From: Lactuca virosa
Lineage: Eukaryota; Streptophyta; Magnoliopsida; Asterales; Asteraceae
Assembly (NCBI GenBank): GCA_928212115.1
Contig: CAKMRJ010005745.1
Coordinates: 79,023,362-79,087,361, forward strand
Length of the DNA: 64,000 nt
Direction: 5' to 3'
Every line of letters starts with the position of its first letter. The stretch's first letter is position 1. Below are positions 12,751 to 23,365 of the stretch, piece by piece. The translations under genes and the position numbers were made by a program. The notes beneath the pieces are model-generated. The model was not told the origin of the DNA. It worked only from the letters and a program-made list of their open reading frames with translations, and did no database searches.

Positions 12751-14640
12751 TGTAACAACCCAATTTTCAAAAGAAAATTTTCATTTTTAATTAGCCAAAA
12801 CATTTTCCATAAACCATAAAATCGCAAATACAATTGTTTTCAAATTCATATCAAGAACAATATTATTTCAAATCATCAGAGTGTCCCATAAAAGCGCCTG
12901 AGAGAGAGTGCGTGTCGCGTCATCAAGCCTTGCCCTTGCCCTTAGGCTCGGATGTACCTGAAACAAATCCACAAACTGTAAGCTAATGCTTAGTGAGTTC
13001 CCTAGAGCATACCCCACACAATCCATATAAACACATAATCATATTAGCTATAAAAGCTACATATACCACAACAGCCATGCATACAAACATATAGGGATGC
13101 CGTGGGCTCGTCCCCAGGGTCTTACTCTAGGATGTCATGGGCTCCCCACATGGTCTTACACCTAAGTGCCATGGGCTCTCCCATGGTCTTTAATAGGAAA
13201 GCCATGGGCTCGCCACATGGTCTTACATCCAAGTGTTATGGGCTCTCCCATGGTCTTTTAGTAGGAAATCCACGGGCTCTCCACATGGTCTTACATTTAG
13301 GTGTCATGGGCTCTCCCATGGTCTTCCATACAAACATACCACATATACCACTAGCATACTTCCTAGCACATACCAACTAACATGCCACATATTACCACTT
13401 CAGCTAGGATACCATATATCATAAAATGGGTCGGCCTTGGTGCCTTAGACCCATTGGTATGGTGAGGAGACTCACCTCTCGTGAATGCTGAACTGACAAG
13501 ATAAGATCCAATAAGCCCCAACACACTGCTCCAACTTAACTGCCTATAATCATCATGTGATCAACTTGTCACAATCCCGAAATACCATAAATACCCTCAA
13601 GGTCAACCCTGGTCAAAGTCAAAATCAACAGTCAAGGTCAACAGTCCATGTTGACCTCAACTCGTCGAGTGCATCCAACAACTCGTCGAGTTACCTGAGT
13701 AACTCGTCAACTCGTCGAGTTACCTGTGTAACTCGTCGAGTTCCTCAATGTCCAGAAGACCGAAACTCATGTAGACCGAAACTCCAATCCTTCACAGAAA
13801 TCACTCGGAATCTCAAAAACGGGTAAACCCTACCCGACTCGTCGAGTTGGCTAAGGGACTCGACGAGTTCCTTCTGTCCTTTTTGTGTTCAATCCCTTCC
13901 AGTTAGATCCAAGGTCCCAAATTTTAGATCCAACTTCTCCTAGTCTAGTTACCACGTAAGTTGCAAACTTTACGTGCATGCAAGACCTCACAAGGCTAAA
14001 ACACCAAAACTAAGGTTCCTAAAAGGTTTTAGTGCATGGAAAGGGCCTAAGCTGGATAAAGTGAGAAACTTTATGTCATTGAATACCTAGAGGTGTCCAG
14101 ATCTGGGACCATATCCTTGTGACAAGTCCAGATCTGAGGATGACACCTTTTTGGAACCAAAAGTGACCATTTACTTCCAAGAAAAGAGATCTAATCAATT
14201 AAAGGTCGAGATAGTGACTTTATACCTCAAGATGGTTGTCAATACATAGTAGATGTCGGATCTACTGCTTCTCTCCTTGATCCTTCTTCTTCAAGCTCCA
14301 AAATCCTTCACTACCACACCAAAATCACTCTCAAAAGCTCTCTCTCTCACTCAAGAAGGTGCAAGGCTCGAACTAGGGTTTCTCTGGGCTGAAAAAACGA
14401 TGGAAGAGGCTACAAATGAGCCATAAGTTCTTTAAATAGGGTACAAACCCCTGAAAATTAGGGTTTCCCTTTACAGTGCCTACTCGTCGAGTCGGGGCCT
14501 TCCGACTCGTCGAGTAGATCTGAAGTCCCGCGTGCTCCTAATAACCTCTACTCGACGAGTTGGAGCTCCCCAACTCGTCGAGTCCCAACATAAAATCCTA
14601 AAACTTATAAAATTAAATAATACCTGGAACAGGTGTTACA
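12751..14640 (-). repeat. Gypsy-1 3' LTR
   Basis: This 1,890-bp LTR begins TGTAACAACCC and ends GGTGTTACA in plus orientation. On the minus strand its promoter has CTATTTAAAG at 14439-14430. It carries ten exact ACTCG(T/A)CGAGT palindromes in two groups (13660-13868 and 14483-14583). The first group upstream of the TATA box ends 43 nt before it. A candidate intron runs from 13475 to 12958 on the minus strand (AG|GTGAGT to TTTCAG|GTAC). Confidence 0.93.
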
Positions 14641-14690
14641 AATCTCACCCACTTGAACTAGACTTCGTCCTCGAAGTATGCTGAGCCAAA

Positions 14691-15866
14691 TTAGTCCGGG
14701 TAGTGATCCTGCATCTCTTCCTCCGGCTCCCATGTGCATTCGGAGCCCCTTCGGTGCTGCCATTGCACCTTTACTAACTTCACCTCCTTGTTTCGAAGAA
14801 CCTTGGTCTTCCTATCTAGAATTGTAACAAGCCTCTCAATGTAGTTCAGGCTCTCGTCCACCTCAATGTCGTCCAGAGAAACGACCGCGGCCTCGTCGGT
14901 GACACACTTCCGAAGCTGTGACACATGGAAGGTGTTGTGTATCTGGCTAAGCTCATACGGAAGATCCAAGCGGTAAGCCACATTTCCCACCCGAGTCGTA
15001 ATCCTGAACGGTCCAATATATCGGGGCCCCAACTTGCATCTCTTCTGAAACTTGATGACTCCCTTCCATGGTGACACTTTTAGTAATACAGAGTCCCCCA
15101 CCTGGAACTCAAGGTCCGATCGCCACCGGTCAGCATAACTTTTCGGACGGCTCTGTGCGACTCGAAGCCGGTCGCGCACCTTCTGAATCAACCCGGTAGT
15201 CTTGAGCACTACTTTGGTGCTCCCCATGACTCAGTGTCCAATATCACCCCAACAAAGCGGGGTCCTACATCTCCGACCATACAAACATCTCAAACGGAGG
15301 TCGGTCGAAACTAGCATCGTAACTATTGTTGTATGAAAACTCTGCCAATGGGAGGTATTATGTATCCCATCTACCTCCAAAATCCAACACGCATGCCCGA
15401 AGCATAACCTTGAGTGTCTGGATCGTCCTCTCGCTTTGGCCATTTGTCTGGGGGTGGTACGCTGTGCTGAAATGCAAATGAGTGCCCAGTTCCTCGTGGA
15501 ACTTCTTCCAGAATCTAGATGTGAATCGAATGTCCCGGTCAGAGACTACTGACACTGGCACCCCGTGCCTAACCACAACCTCTTGCACGTAAAAATCCGC
15601 TAATTTCTCCGCGGAGATGCTCTCGGAGATCAGAATAAAGTGGGCACTCTCCGTCAACCTGTCCACAATCACCCATATGGCATCCACACCCCTCGCTGTC
15701 CTCGGTAACTTCGTGATGAAGTCCATAGTGATCTCCTCCCACTTCCACATAGGAATGGGTAGCGGTTGAACCTTGCCATACGGCCGCTGATGTTCGGCCT
15801 TGACCTTCCTACAAGTCAAGCACCGCTCCACGAACCAAGCGATCTCCCCCTTCATGTAGGGCCACC
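14691..15866 (-). pseudogene. Gypsy-1 integrase core and chromo-like C-terminus
   Basis: Beyond the insertion, 15855-15358 carries the integrase: zinc-finger end ERCLTCRKVKAEHQRPYGK, catalytic region MDFITKLPRTARGVDAIWVI, SDRDIRFTSRF and NGQSERTIQTLKVML, which supply the D,D,E residues. A frame break near 15360 and a stop near 15228 precede 15227-14691, a GPRYIGPFRI/YRLDLP..HNTFHVSQL module and a tail (KVQWQHRRGSECTWEPEEEM) resembling the chromodomain of chromoviruses. That domain is thought to guide integration to marked chromatin. The gene ends about 50 bases from the 3' LTR. Confidence 0.9.
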
Positions 15867-16334
15867 TATTGGGTCAAAAATATGGTTTATACTTTGCTTT
15901 TCTAAGCATTTGTAGTTTTCGGTATATGACCGAAAACCGTCTTGGGTTTAATTGTAGCTTGGACCGAAAACTCATGTGTTTTCGGTCAAGTAATTGGGTT
16001 TTCGGTTTGGGCCTTGGGTTTTGGTCCATAGGTATAAATAGGGTGCAAGGGGCATGTTTTAGAGAGTTTGAGAATGAGTGGTCCATATTGTGAGGAGGGA
16101 AGCCATTAGTGGAGGAGCATGTTCTAGAGAGAGAAAGTGAGAGAGAACTTGTGTGTGTTTTGGATCTTGTGTATTGTTCTTCATTCAAATCATTGAATGC
16201 ATTGAAGATTCATCAAGTTCTTCTTCTTCTTCTTCTTCTTCTTCTTCTCCATTCTATCTTGCATCATCCACTTGATTGGGATTCTACACCATCAAGTGGA
16301 TCGGATTGATACGTCAAGCAAATTTGGGGACTTA
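15867..16334 (+). repeat. SIRE-like element 5' LTR
   Basis: About 468 bp, starting TATTGGGTCAAAAATATGG (first G of the usual TG changed to A) and ending GGGGACTTACA. It has TATA box GGTATAAATA at 16031 and a (TTC)n tract at about 16219-16249 that is shorter than in the partner LTR. Several copies of GTTTTCGGT lie upstream of the TATA box. Confidence 0.85.
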
Positions 16335-17198
16335 CAGTTGGTATCAGAGCTTGGATCGTATCAATTAAATTGGAAAGATATTGAATGTTTTTGGACTTTT
16401 TCTTGAAGGATTTGGCATTTTTTATTAGTTTTTGAAGAAATATTGGGAGTTTGTTCTTCGTGTTCTTCATAAAAATGACTTTTTGATCGACTTTTGGAGC
16501 TAAAAAGGTGAAAAATCATGTTTTTTGGTCATAACCAGCGAGGGCGTGGCGGCGGATTTCGGTCAGCAACTAGGGTTTGCGAGGGTTTGCGGTCGGAAGC
16601 TGTCTGCGGTTTTCGTTCCGAAGAGTTTACAGCCGAAATCGGTTTTCTGTCTCTGAGGGTTTTCGGTGCGAGGTCTCGTACGTGTTCAATCCTCACACGT
16701 GTTCGGTCCTCGCAGGTTTCGGTTCCCTCGTTTGCGGTCAGCGGTTCATTTTCAGTCAGCAGCGAATATTCCCGGTCCAGACCAAGCAGCCTCGCGATTT
16801 CGGTCCAAATTTCCAAATTTCGAAATTTTTGGGCCAAAAATCAATTTTTCGAATTTTGAAGTTTCGTTCTCGGCCCTAAGCTTCGTTTTTGATAAAATAA
16901 CCTCGTTTTTCGATATTAAAGCTTCGTATTTGGTTAAAAGGCCACGTATTCCGTCAACTACTCTCGGTTTCAATCTTAAAATTTTCGTTTTCGACCTAGA
17001 GTTTTTACTTTCGACTTTTTACTTCAAAGTTGACTTTTGACTTTCAAGTTTGACCTTTGACTTTTAACGTTGACTTTCTCGTTTAACTTTCAAGTTTTCA
17101 CGCTTGACTTTTCGGTTTGACTTTTAAGTTTGACTTTTAAATTTGACTTTTAAGGTTGACTTTTGAGGTTTATAGTCAAAGGGCATTTTTGGTAAACA
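16335..17198 (+). promoter_or_regulatory. SIRE-like leader: PBS and TTGAC-rich tract
   Basis: The PBS is at 16337-16348. The remaining leader has repeated TTTTCGGT words and, at about 17020-17170, some ten TTGACTTT/TTGACC words in tandem. TTGAC is the core of the W-box bound by WRKY factors, but here it lies in transcribed leader, so a role is unproven. No ORF is supported; those present are in simple sequence. Confidence 0.6.
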
Positions 17199-18551
17199 AT
17201 GAGTTCCTCAAACACCCCATTCAATGAAGTTTCATGTTCTCAATCTTGTGAAGCTACAATTAAGTTTCTTCGTGATCAAATCGATTTATTACGTAGAGAA
17301 AATGAGGACCTTAAGTATGAAGGCTATAATCTTAGGAAAGGACAAAAACCTCTTGAAGAACAATTAGAGGCCAAGACAAATGACTTTAGGAAACTTCAAG
17401 AGGAATATAACAACAAATGTGCAAATTATAAATATGTTAAGGAACAGCTTGCTAACTTGACTGCCGAACTTGATGCATTGAAAGCTAAATATAAAGATGC
17501 AGATTTTACCTTTAAGAAATTTGATGTGTCAAGTGAGGTAGTTGCATCGATGATTGAAAAACAACTAAAATTTAAAGATAATCAAAATAAGGGTCTAGGG
17601 TATCATAATGTTCCACGTCCCTTTAATGACCACTATACCACACCCCTTAAGACTAATGAGGAAGAAATACCCATTCAGTATGGCCAACCCCCTGTACCAG
17701 CTTTAGTTAAGACTGAACAATCTGGGCCAACTGAGAGTGTTGAGGTAAAGGATACTAATGTTTCTACTTCCTGTGCAGGTAAAGTAGTAGAAGATGAGGA
17801 CAAGGAGAATAGAACTAATTCTAGTTCTGCAAATTCTGTTGACTGTCAAACCAATGAATCCTTGAACTCTGAATCTGTTGCATCTAACTCAGTTACTTCT
17901 AATCAACCTGTTGTTGGTATATACATGCCACAAAATCAAGCGAAGCAGAGTGCCTGCTGCAAGTGTGCTTGTGGGAACAATCAGAGACAAGACAAGGGTA
18001 CGCCACCAGGGGCAGGAAGAAACAAATCCTACGTGAAGAAACATACATGTTTTCACTATGGAACACCTGGACACATTTCCAGAAATTGTACAAATCACGC
18101 ATATGTTCCCTACTATGCATAAGGGTGGCAGAATGCGCAAAGACGGAGATTTTCCAAAAGAAACCCTTTGAGGTCACAATCGTGCAATGGTGATTGGAAC
18201 GCGAACAAGGCCAAGAATCAAGCTCCCAAGAACAATAAGGGATTGTCTGCCAAGAAGTCCAATTCAAGAGATGCTCCGGTGAAATCAACACCGGTTAGGT
18301 CAAAGTCATCTCGGCGATCGACTGCAAGTTCAAAAGCAAGCGATAAGGCACCTAACCGATCGAACAAGAAATGGGTTAAACCCGACTACAGATGGGTACC
18401 GAAGGTTCACACTCCCAAATCCTCAAATGATTCTAACATTTCTTCATCTTCTGTTTGTGATAAGCATGATATGTCATGGGAGAGAGTACCTTGCGTTGAT
18501 GACAAAGGTCAACCCAGTTTCAAAATGGACTGGGTTCCAAAGACCAACTGA
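17199..18551 (+). pseudogene. Gag-like protein of the SIRE-like element
   Basis: The ATG at 17199 opens a 307-residue frame. Residues about 20-100 form a heptad-rich coiled coil (KFLRDQIDLLRRENEDLKYE). Residues 105-145 contain KKFDVSSEVVASMIEKQLKF and GLGYHNVPRPFNDHY, words seen in the C-terminal gag of copia elements. A zinc knuckle near residue 285 reads CFHYGTPGHISRNC; the second cysteine is replaced by Tyr, so zinc binding is doubtful. A TAA at 18120-18122 interrupts, but the same frame continues to 18551 with a basic, Ser-rich tail and SWERVPCVDDKGQPSFKMDW. The protein would package the RNA, or a helper's gag does. The N-terminal capsid region of copia gag is not seen. Confidence 0.75.
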
Positions 18552-18589
18552 TCTCGCTCTATGTGCTGGAGCAGCTATGGAGGCATATC

Positions 18590-18830
18590 ATCATACTTCG
18601 ATTTGTTAATAGTGGTTGTTCCAAGAACATGATAAGGGACATCTCTCAACTTTACAACATTCAGAACTTTGTTTAAGAGTATGTGTCCTTTGCGGGAAAG
18701 GAAGAAAGGAAAGGATCATAAATGGGGTTTGTGCTTAACGATGTGAAGAATTTTCGGATTTGTTCTGAGATTGAAATATGTGTGTTGTTCTAAGATCATC
18801 TGGATGCAAATTCAATTGGTGAATTACGGT
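18590..18830 (+). pseudogene. Copia protease remnant in the SIRE-like element
   Basis: In a different frame from gag, 18602 onward reads FVNSGCSKNMIRDISQLYNI, a decayed form of the copia protease active-site region (DSG is NSG here), followed by YVSFAGKERKERIINGV. Stops are frequent. It shows that this element derives from a full copia element that lost most of pol. Confidence 0.65.
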
Positions 18831-20679
18831 TTGAGTTTTCTCCTCGATACTCCTGAGTTTTTCTTAAAATGATTCGTTTCAATGACAATTTTTTTTTAGT
18901 TTTGCGCATTTATTTTATTTTCTTTCTTCCCCATGCACAATTTAAGTGAGAGAAATCAAAATACAAAAAAAATTTAGAAAAACAAAAATCCAAAAATATG
19001 TTCTTATGGTTTTTCTTTCGTAGGTATTATTTGGGAAGTGATATGAAGCTTAGTAATAAAAGGCAATCTGAAATTTGTATAATGCACTAAAGCTAAATTG
19101 TCTAGACTTTATGCTCAATGTGCTGGTAGGCATGAAGGATTCAAAAGGACTAGACATAGGACAATGAAAGGACTAGACAATATGAATTTCGATAGTCTCA
19201 TTTGGACTGATCATACGACGCTTGGGTAGATTGAGCAGTGAGATAAACATATGAACCTGCGGGATACATTAAAGTCTTATGTGTCTAGAATTGCGGCTTA
19301 ACATTTCCTCGATGTACGGACTTATGTCCTTAATTCCAGTACTGATAGGGTGACTGGGGGGTTCTGATAAAGTAGGTCTGTAGGAAATTATTTTCTTGCT
19401 TTCTATCTGTCAGTCATATGTTGCCTCCTCTGCGTGATTGGAACATATCCGACCTGGAATACAACATATGCAACTCTATCTCTATGCATCTCCCTATCTC
19501 AATGCAATTCTTTCTATCTGTTAGCCATATGTTGTCCTCTCTGCGTGATCGGAAGATCCGACCTAGGACACAACATATGCACCCTACTTTCTCTGTAACC
19601 CTCTATCTATGTTAGTCATATGTTGTTCCCTCTGCGTGATTAGAAGACATCCGACCTGGGATACAACATATGCACTTCTATATCTGACTTCTTTCTTAAT
19701 GATTGTCTACTCACCTAAAGTAAAGAGTTCTTTGGAAGTTCTTGATTACCGGGGTATGTCGGGAAGTGGGGAACACGTTCTAGTACATCTAAAATTGAAT
19801 CATTTAATAGGTTGTCTGTAGATCTTGCTGCTGAATTTAAGTTAACAACAATATCCTTGGTTGTCGTCAGCCAAATGGTCCATTTAGGAATATAGATCAC
19901 AATGACTTGTCACTTATAATCTGTCCAATTTGTCAAATATCCTTTGTGTTTAAGTGGATCACAATACCAGTAATTGACCAGATCTAGACATGCAGGTGTG
20001 TGCTGATAAACGATGTTGAATTGCCTGACAACTTTGATCCCAAATCAGTCTTAAAGTTAGCTATCATTTTTGTTTCTGTTAAATTTGTTCATAGTTTTCC
20101 TCTATGCACATATTTAGGGGGAGAATTAAAAAAAAATCAAACAAAAATCATAAAATTCAAAAATCAAAAAAATATTTTTATTTCTGTTTTATTTATTTTT
20201 CAAAAAATATGCAAAATCCAAATATATTGTGTGCTAAGTTTGTTTTTTAGTTTTGTTTTTATCTCAAAGTTCTCTTTGTCTTGAAAAGCGAATTCAAAAA
20301 TCAGAGAACTCAAAGGAAGAAGAGACTCAAGGAGATTGTATTGGAACTTTCTGAGCCAAGGATGGGTCCTTGAACAATTGTGGTGAGAAGGGTCTTTATG
20401 ATTCTGTGATCCACAGGGACTTTTCAGTCATTTGTTACTTTTCAAGGCACAACAATGATCATTGAAGAACGTTCATTCGAAGGAACAAGAAATGAAGATT
20501 ATTCTTTCAACATACAATCTTTCAACCCCAGAAGCAAGGTGAAGCTGTGAAGAAATCGAAGATTATAAAAAAAACTGAAGCCAAGCATAGAGCGAAGATT
20601 GAAAAGAAGAGCAAGCTACAAACCCAGGGGGAGTTTGTTGGGTCAAAAGAAAAGAAAGATATTAACCAAGGTGGAGATT
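18831..20679 (+). other. Non-coding 3' half of the SIRE-like element
   Basis: Apart from the hairpin units at 19401-19690 no domain was recognised. Two similar AAAAAATCAAA/AAAATTC-rich patches (about 18950-19020 and 20110-20250) follow CATGCACAATTTAAGTGAG- and GCACATATTTAGGGGGAG-like text, suggesting an old internal duplication. The end is purine-rich and contains the polypurine tract. Confidence 0.5.
19401..19690 (+). repeat. Three tandem units each with a CATATGTTG..CAACATATG hairpin
   Basis: Units of roughly 90-110 bp begin TCTATCTGT and contain CATATGTTG, TCTGCGTGAT, TCCGACCT and CAACATATG. Paired arms are 19415-19423 with 19462-19470, 19526-19534 with 19571-19579, and 19617-19625 with 19664-19672. 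The arms are exact reverse complements in all three units while the middle varies. They lie in the non-coding 3' half of the element. Confidence 0.85.
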
Positions 20680-21057
20680 GTTGGGTCAAAAATATGGTTT
20701 ATACTTTGCTTTTCTAAGCATTTGTAGTTTTCGGTCTAGGACCGAAAACCGTCTTGGGTTTAATTGTAGCTTGGACCGAAAACTCATGTGTTTTCGGTCA
20801 AGTAATTGGGTTTTCGGCTTGGGCCTTGGGTTTTAGTCCATAGGTATAAATAGGGTGCAAGGGGCATGTTTTAGGGAGCTTGAGAGTGAGTGGTCCATAT
20901 TGTGAGGAGGGCAGCCATTAGTGGGGGAGCATGTTCTAGAGAGAGAAAGTGAGAGAGAACTTGTGTGTGTTTTGGATCTTGTGTATTGTTCTTCATTCAA
21001 ACCATTGAATACATTGAAGATTCATCAAGTTCTTCTTCTTCTTCTTCTTCTTCTTCT

Positions 21058-21092
<35 letters not shown>

Positions 21093-21190
21093 TTCTTCTC
21101 CTCCATTCTATCTTGCATCATCCACTTGATTGGGATTCTGCACCATCAAGTGGATCGAATTGATACGTCAAGCAAATTTGGGGGCTTACA
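20680..21190 (+). repeat. SIRE-like element 3' LTR with expanded (TTC)n
   Basis: About 511 bp, beginning TGTTGGGTCAAAAATATGG and ending GGGGCTTACA. It matches the 5' LTR closely; the main difference is the CTT/TTC tract at about 21029-21100, roughly twice as long as in the 5' copy. Confidence 0.85.
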
Positions 21191-21193
21191 CCA

Positions 21194-21843
21194 CTAATAG
21201 CTCAGTCTCAGATCTCTATACATTTTCATAACCCCCGGATGTATAGAGAACTTGGACCTGTGTGCCTCCTCCAATATATTATGTCTCACTCCTCCAGTCA
21301 CCGGTATCCACACCCGACCACACTGTGTCAGAAGACCTCGGCTATCCCGAACAAACAAGGGACACTGACCCCAAATCTGCTCTATCTTCCAATTCTCTCT
21401 CTTCACACCCTCGACCTGAGCCTCCTTGATCATATCCGACAATGGAGAGATCACCATCATCCTCAAGCAAACGTTCCCAATCGGGGAACCTGCCACCTTG
21501 CGGCTCAAAGTATCGACCACCACGTTGGCCTTCTGTGGGTGGTATAAAATCTCACAATCATAATCTTTCAGCACGTCCAACCGCCTCCTCTGCCACATGT
21601 TGAGGTTCTGCTGATCCATCAAATATTTTAAACTCTTACGATTAGTGAAATAGTGTACCGTACTCCATACAAGTAGTGCCTCCAAATCTTGAGGGCAAAC
21701 ACCACTGCCCCCAATTCCAGGTCGTGAGTGGGGTAATTCGCCTCATGAGGCTTCAACTGCCTAGAGGTGTAAGAGATCACATGCCCCCTCTGCATCAGTA
21801 TCGCGCCTAACCCTAAGATCACTGCATCACAGTACACTACCAA
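21194..21843 (-). pseudogene. Gypsy-1 RNase H and start of integrase
   Basis: 21843-21628 reads VYCDAVILGLGAILMQ and SRQLKPHEANYPTHDLELGA, the Ty3/gypsy RNase H. A shift near 21680 leads to 21685-21194 (TNRKSLKYLMDQQNLNMWQR, ILYHPQKANVVVDTLSRK), followed by the N-terminal integrase zinc-finger region (AHRSKFSIHPGVMKMYRDL). It stops at the SIRE-like insertion, where TGG has become TAG in the duplicated target. Confidence 0.85.
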
Positions 21844-22845
21844 TCATCCAAATCCTCAGGTAGTACTAGAATCGGAGCCTTACATAACCTTTGTCTCAGG
21901 GTCTCAAAAGCCAATTGCTGATCCGTGCCCCATCGAAATGTCACATTCGTCTTGGTCAAGAGGGTCAAAGGCACAACAATCTTGGAGAAATCCTGGATGA
22001 ATATCTTATAATAGCACGCTAAACCCAAGAAGCTATGGATCTCAGATGCGTTCTTCGGTACTTCCCACCGCATCACTTCCTCAACCTTGGCCGGATCAAC
22101 CGAAATGCCCTCCTGGTTGATGATGTGCCCGAAAAAAATGCACCCCACGTAGCCAGAAATCACACTTCGAGACCTTGGTATACAACCTTTCCGTTCTCAA
22201 TGTCTCCAATACCTCCCTCAGATGCTGCTCATGCTACTCCTTGGTCTTAGAATAGACCAGTATATCATCAATAAAAACGATCACCGACCGATCCAGCATC
22301 GGTCTACACACTCGGTTCATGAGATCCATGAACGTTGCTGGGGAATTGGTGAGCCCAAATGGCATCACCACAAACTCATAGTGACCATACCGACTCCTGA
22401 AAGCTGTCTTCGGTATATCCTCATCTCGAATCCTCATCTGATGGTACCCCGACCGAAGATCAATCTTGGAAAACCAAGACGCACCCTGCAGCTGATTGAA
22501 CAAATTATCGATCCTCGGTAGTGGATAACGGTTTTTCACCATTAGTTTGTTCAGCCCTCGATAATCAATGCACATCATGTGGGATTCGTCCTTCTTTTTC
22601 ACGAACAGGATCGGAGCTCCCCACGGGGAACTGCTCGGACGGATGAACCCTCGGTCTAGCAGCTTCTGAAGCTGCATAGATAGCTCCTGCATCTCGGGCG
22701 GAGCTAGTCGGTATGGTGCCTTGGCTATCGGAGCGGCACCCGACACCAAATCAATGCGAAACTCCACCTGCCTCTCCAGAGGCACTCCAGGTAACTCCTG
22801 GGGAAAGACGTCCCGAAACTCCTGTACCACCGGTACACTGCCCAA
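21837..22845 (-). pseudogene. Gypsy-1 reverse transcriptase domain
   Basis: The first part (22845-22234) includes EFRIDLVSGAAPIAKAPYRL, FVKKKDESHMMCIDYRGLNK, LRSGYHQMRI, FGLTNSPATFMDLMNRV and the catalytic box FIDDILVYS near residues 191-199. The usual YXDD core is present as FIDD. After a frame break near 22200 the connection region follows at 22163-21837 (GISVDPAKVEEVMRWEVPKN). The enzyme copies element RNA to DNA. Coding is lost through the frame breaks. Confidence 0.9.
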
Positions 22846-22950
22846 ATATGTCGTAGTCTCAACCCTCGTATCTGAGATATACCCCAGAAATCCCGTACAA
22901 CCCTGCTGCAGAAATCTCCTATCCCTCGCATCTGAACAGAGGGTTGGCCC

Positions 22951-23358
22951 CTACGAGGCCCTCTCTCCATGAATAACCAGTTCTCCCCCACTTGGGGTTC
23001 GAACCCTCACCAACTGGGGATCACAATCGATCATGGCCCCATTGGCCCCCAACCAGTCCATCCCTACGATCACATTCAGCCCTCGTAAAGGTATCGAGAC
23101 TAGATCAACACAAAACTTCTCCCCAAGCACATTCAGGACACAGTCCCGATACACCCTCGCAACACTCACGGTGCGGTCGTCCGCAATATCAACCTCAAGT
23201 GGGGAATGCAAGGTCCCAGACGCATCCGGAAACTTCTTGCGAAGTGCAAGAGACACAAACGATCTGGTAGCACACGAATCAAATAGAACGTGAGCCGACA
23301 TACCATTGACCAAAAAGGCCCCTATACATGAGCACATATATACATATAAGCAATACAA
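22951..23358 (-). pseudogene. Gypsy-1 aspartic protease domain
   Basis: The segment has the retropepsin-like fold signature of Ty3/gypsy elements: HVLFDSCATRSFVS near residues 23-36 and IVGMDWLGANGAMIDC near 99-114. The usual active-site Asp-Ser/Thr-Gly appears here as Asp-Ser-Cys, so the Gly is replaced and activity is unlikely. The domain would cut the polyprotein. Its frame is separated from gag by a frame break near 23360. Confidence 0.85.
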
Positions 23359-23365
23359 TTCAATA

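Larger units (their letters stand above)
15867..21190 (+). mobile_element. Non-autonomous SIRE-like copia element with gag only
   Basis: Two LTRs (about 15867-16334 and 20680-21190) flank a gag-like gene and a remnant of protease, with no integrase or reverse transcriptase. The PBS TGGTATCAGAGC is at 16337 and a purine-rich tract, AAGGTGGAGAT, stands before the second LTR. The insertion split the gypsy-1 integrase. The flanks CCACC (15862-15866) and CCACT (21191-21195) are the target duplication with one later change. The gag style matches large SIRE/Maximus-type copia elements (inference). At 5.3 kb it is half the size of such elements, so it must use proteins from another copy. Confidence 0.85.

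Noticed and set aside
13102..13380. Repetitive 92-residue ORF with MGSP-like words
   Set aside because: It is a translation of the short tandem repeat inside the gypsy-1 LTR, and the partner LTR breaks the frame.
16518..17040. Overlapping ORFs on both strands in the SIRE-like leader
   Set aside because: They arise from TTTTCGGT-rich sequence, have no domain and lie upstream of the gag start.
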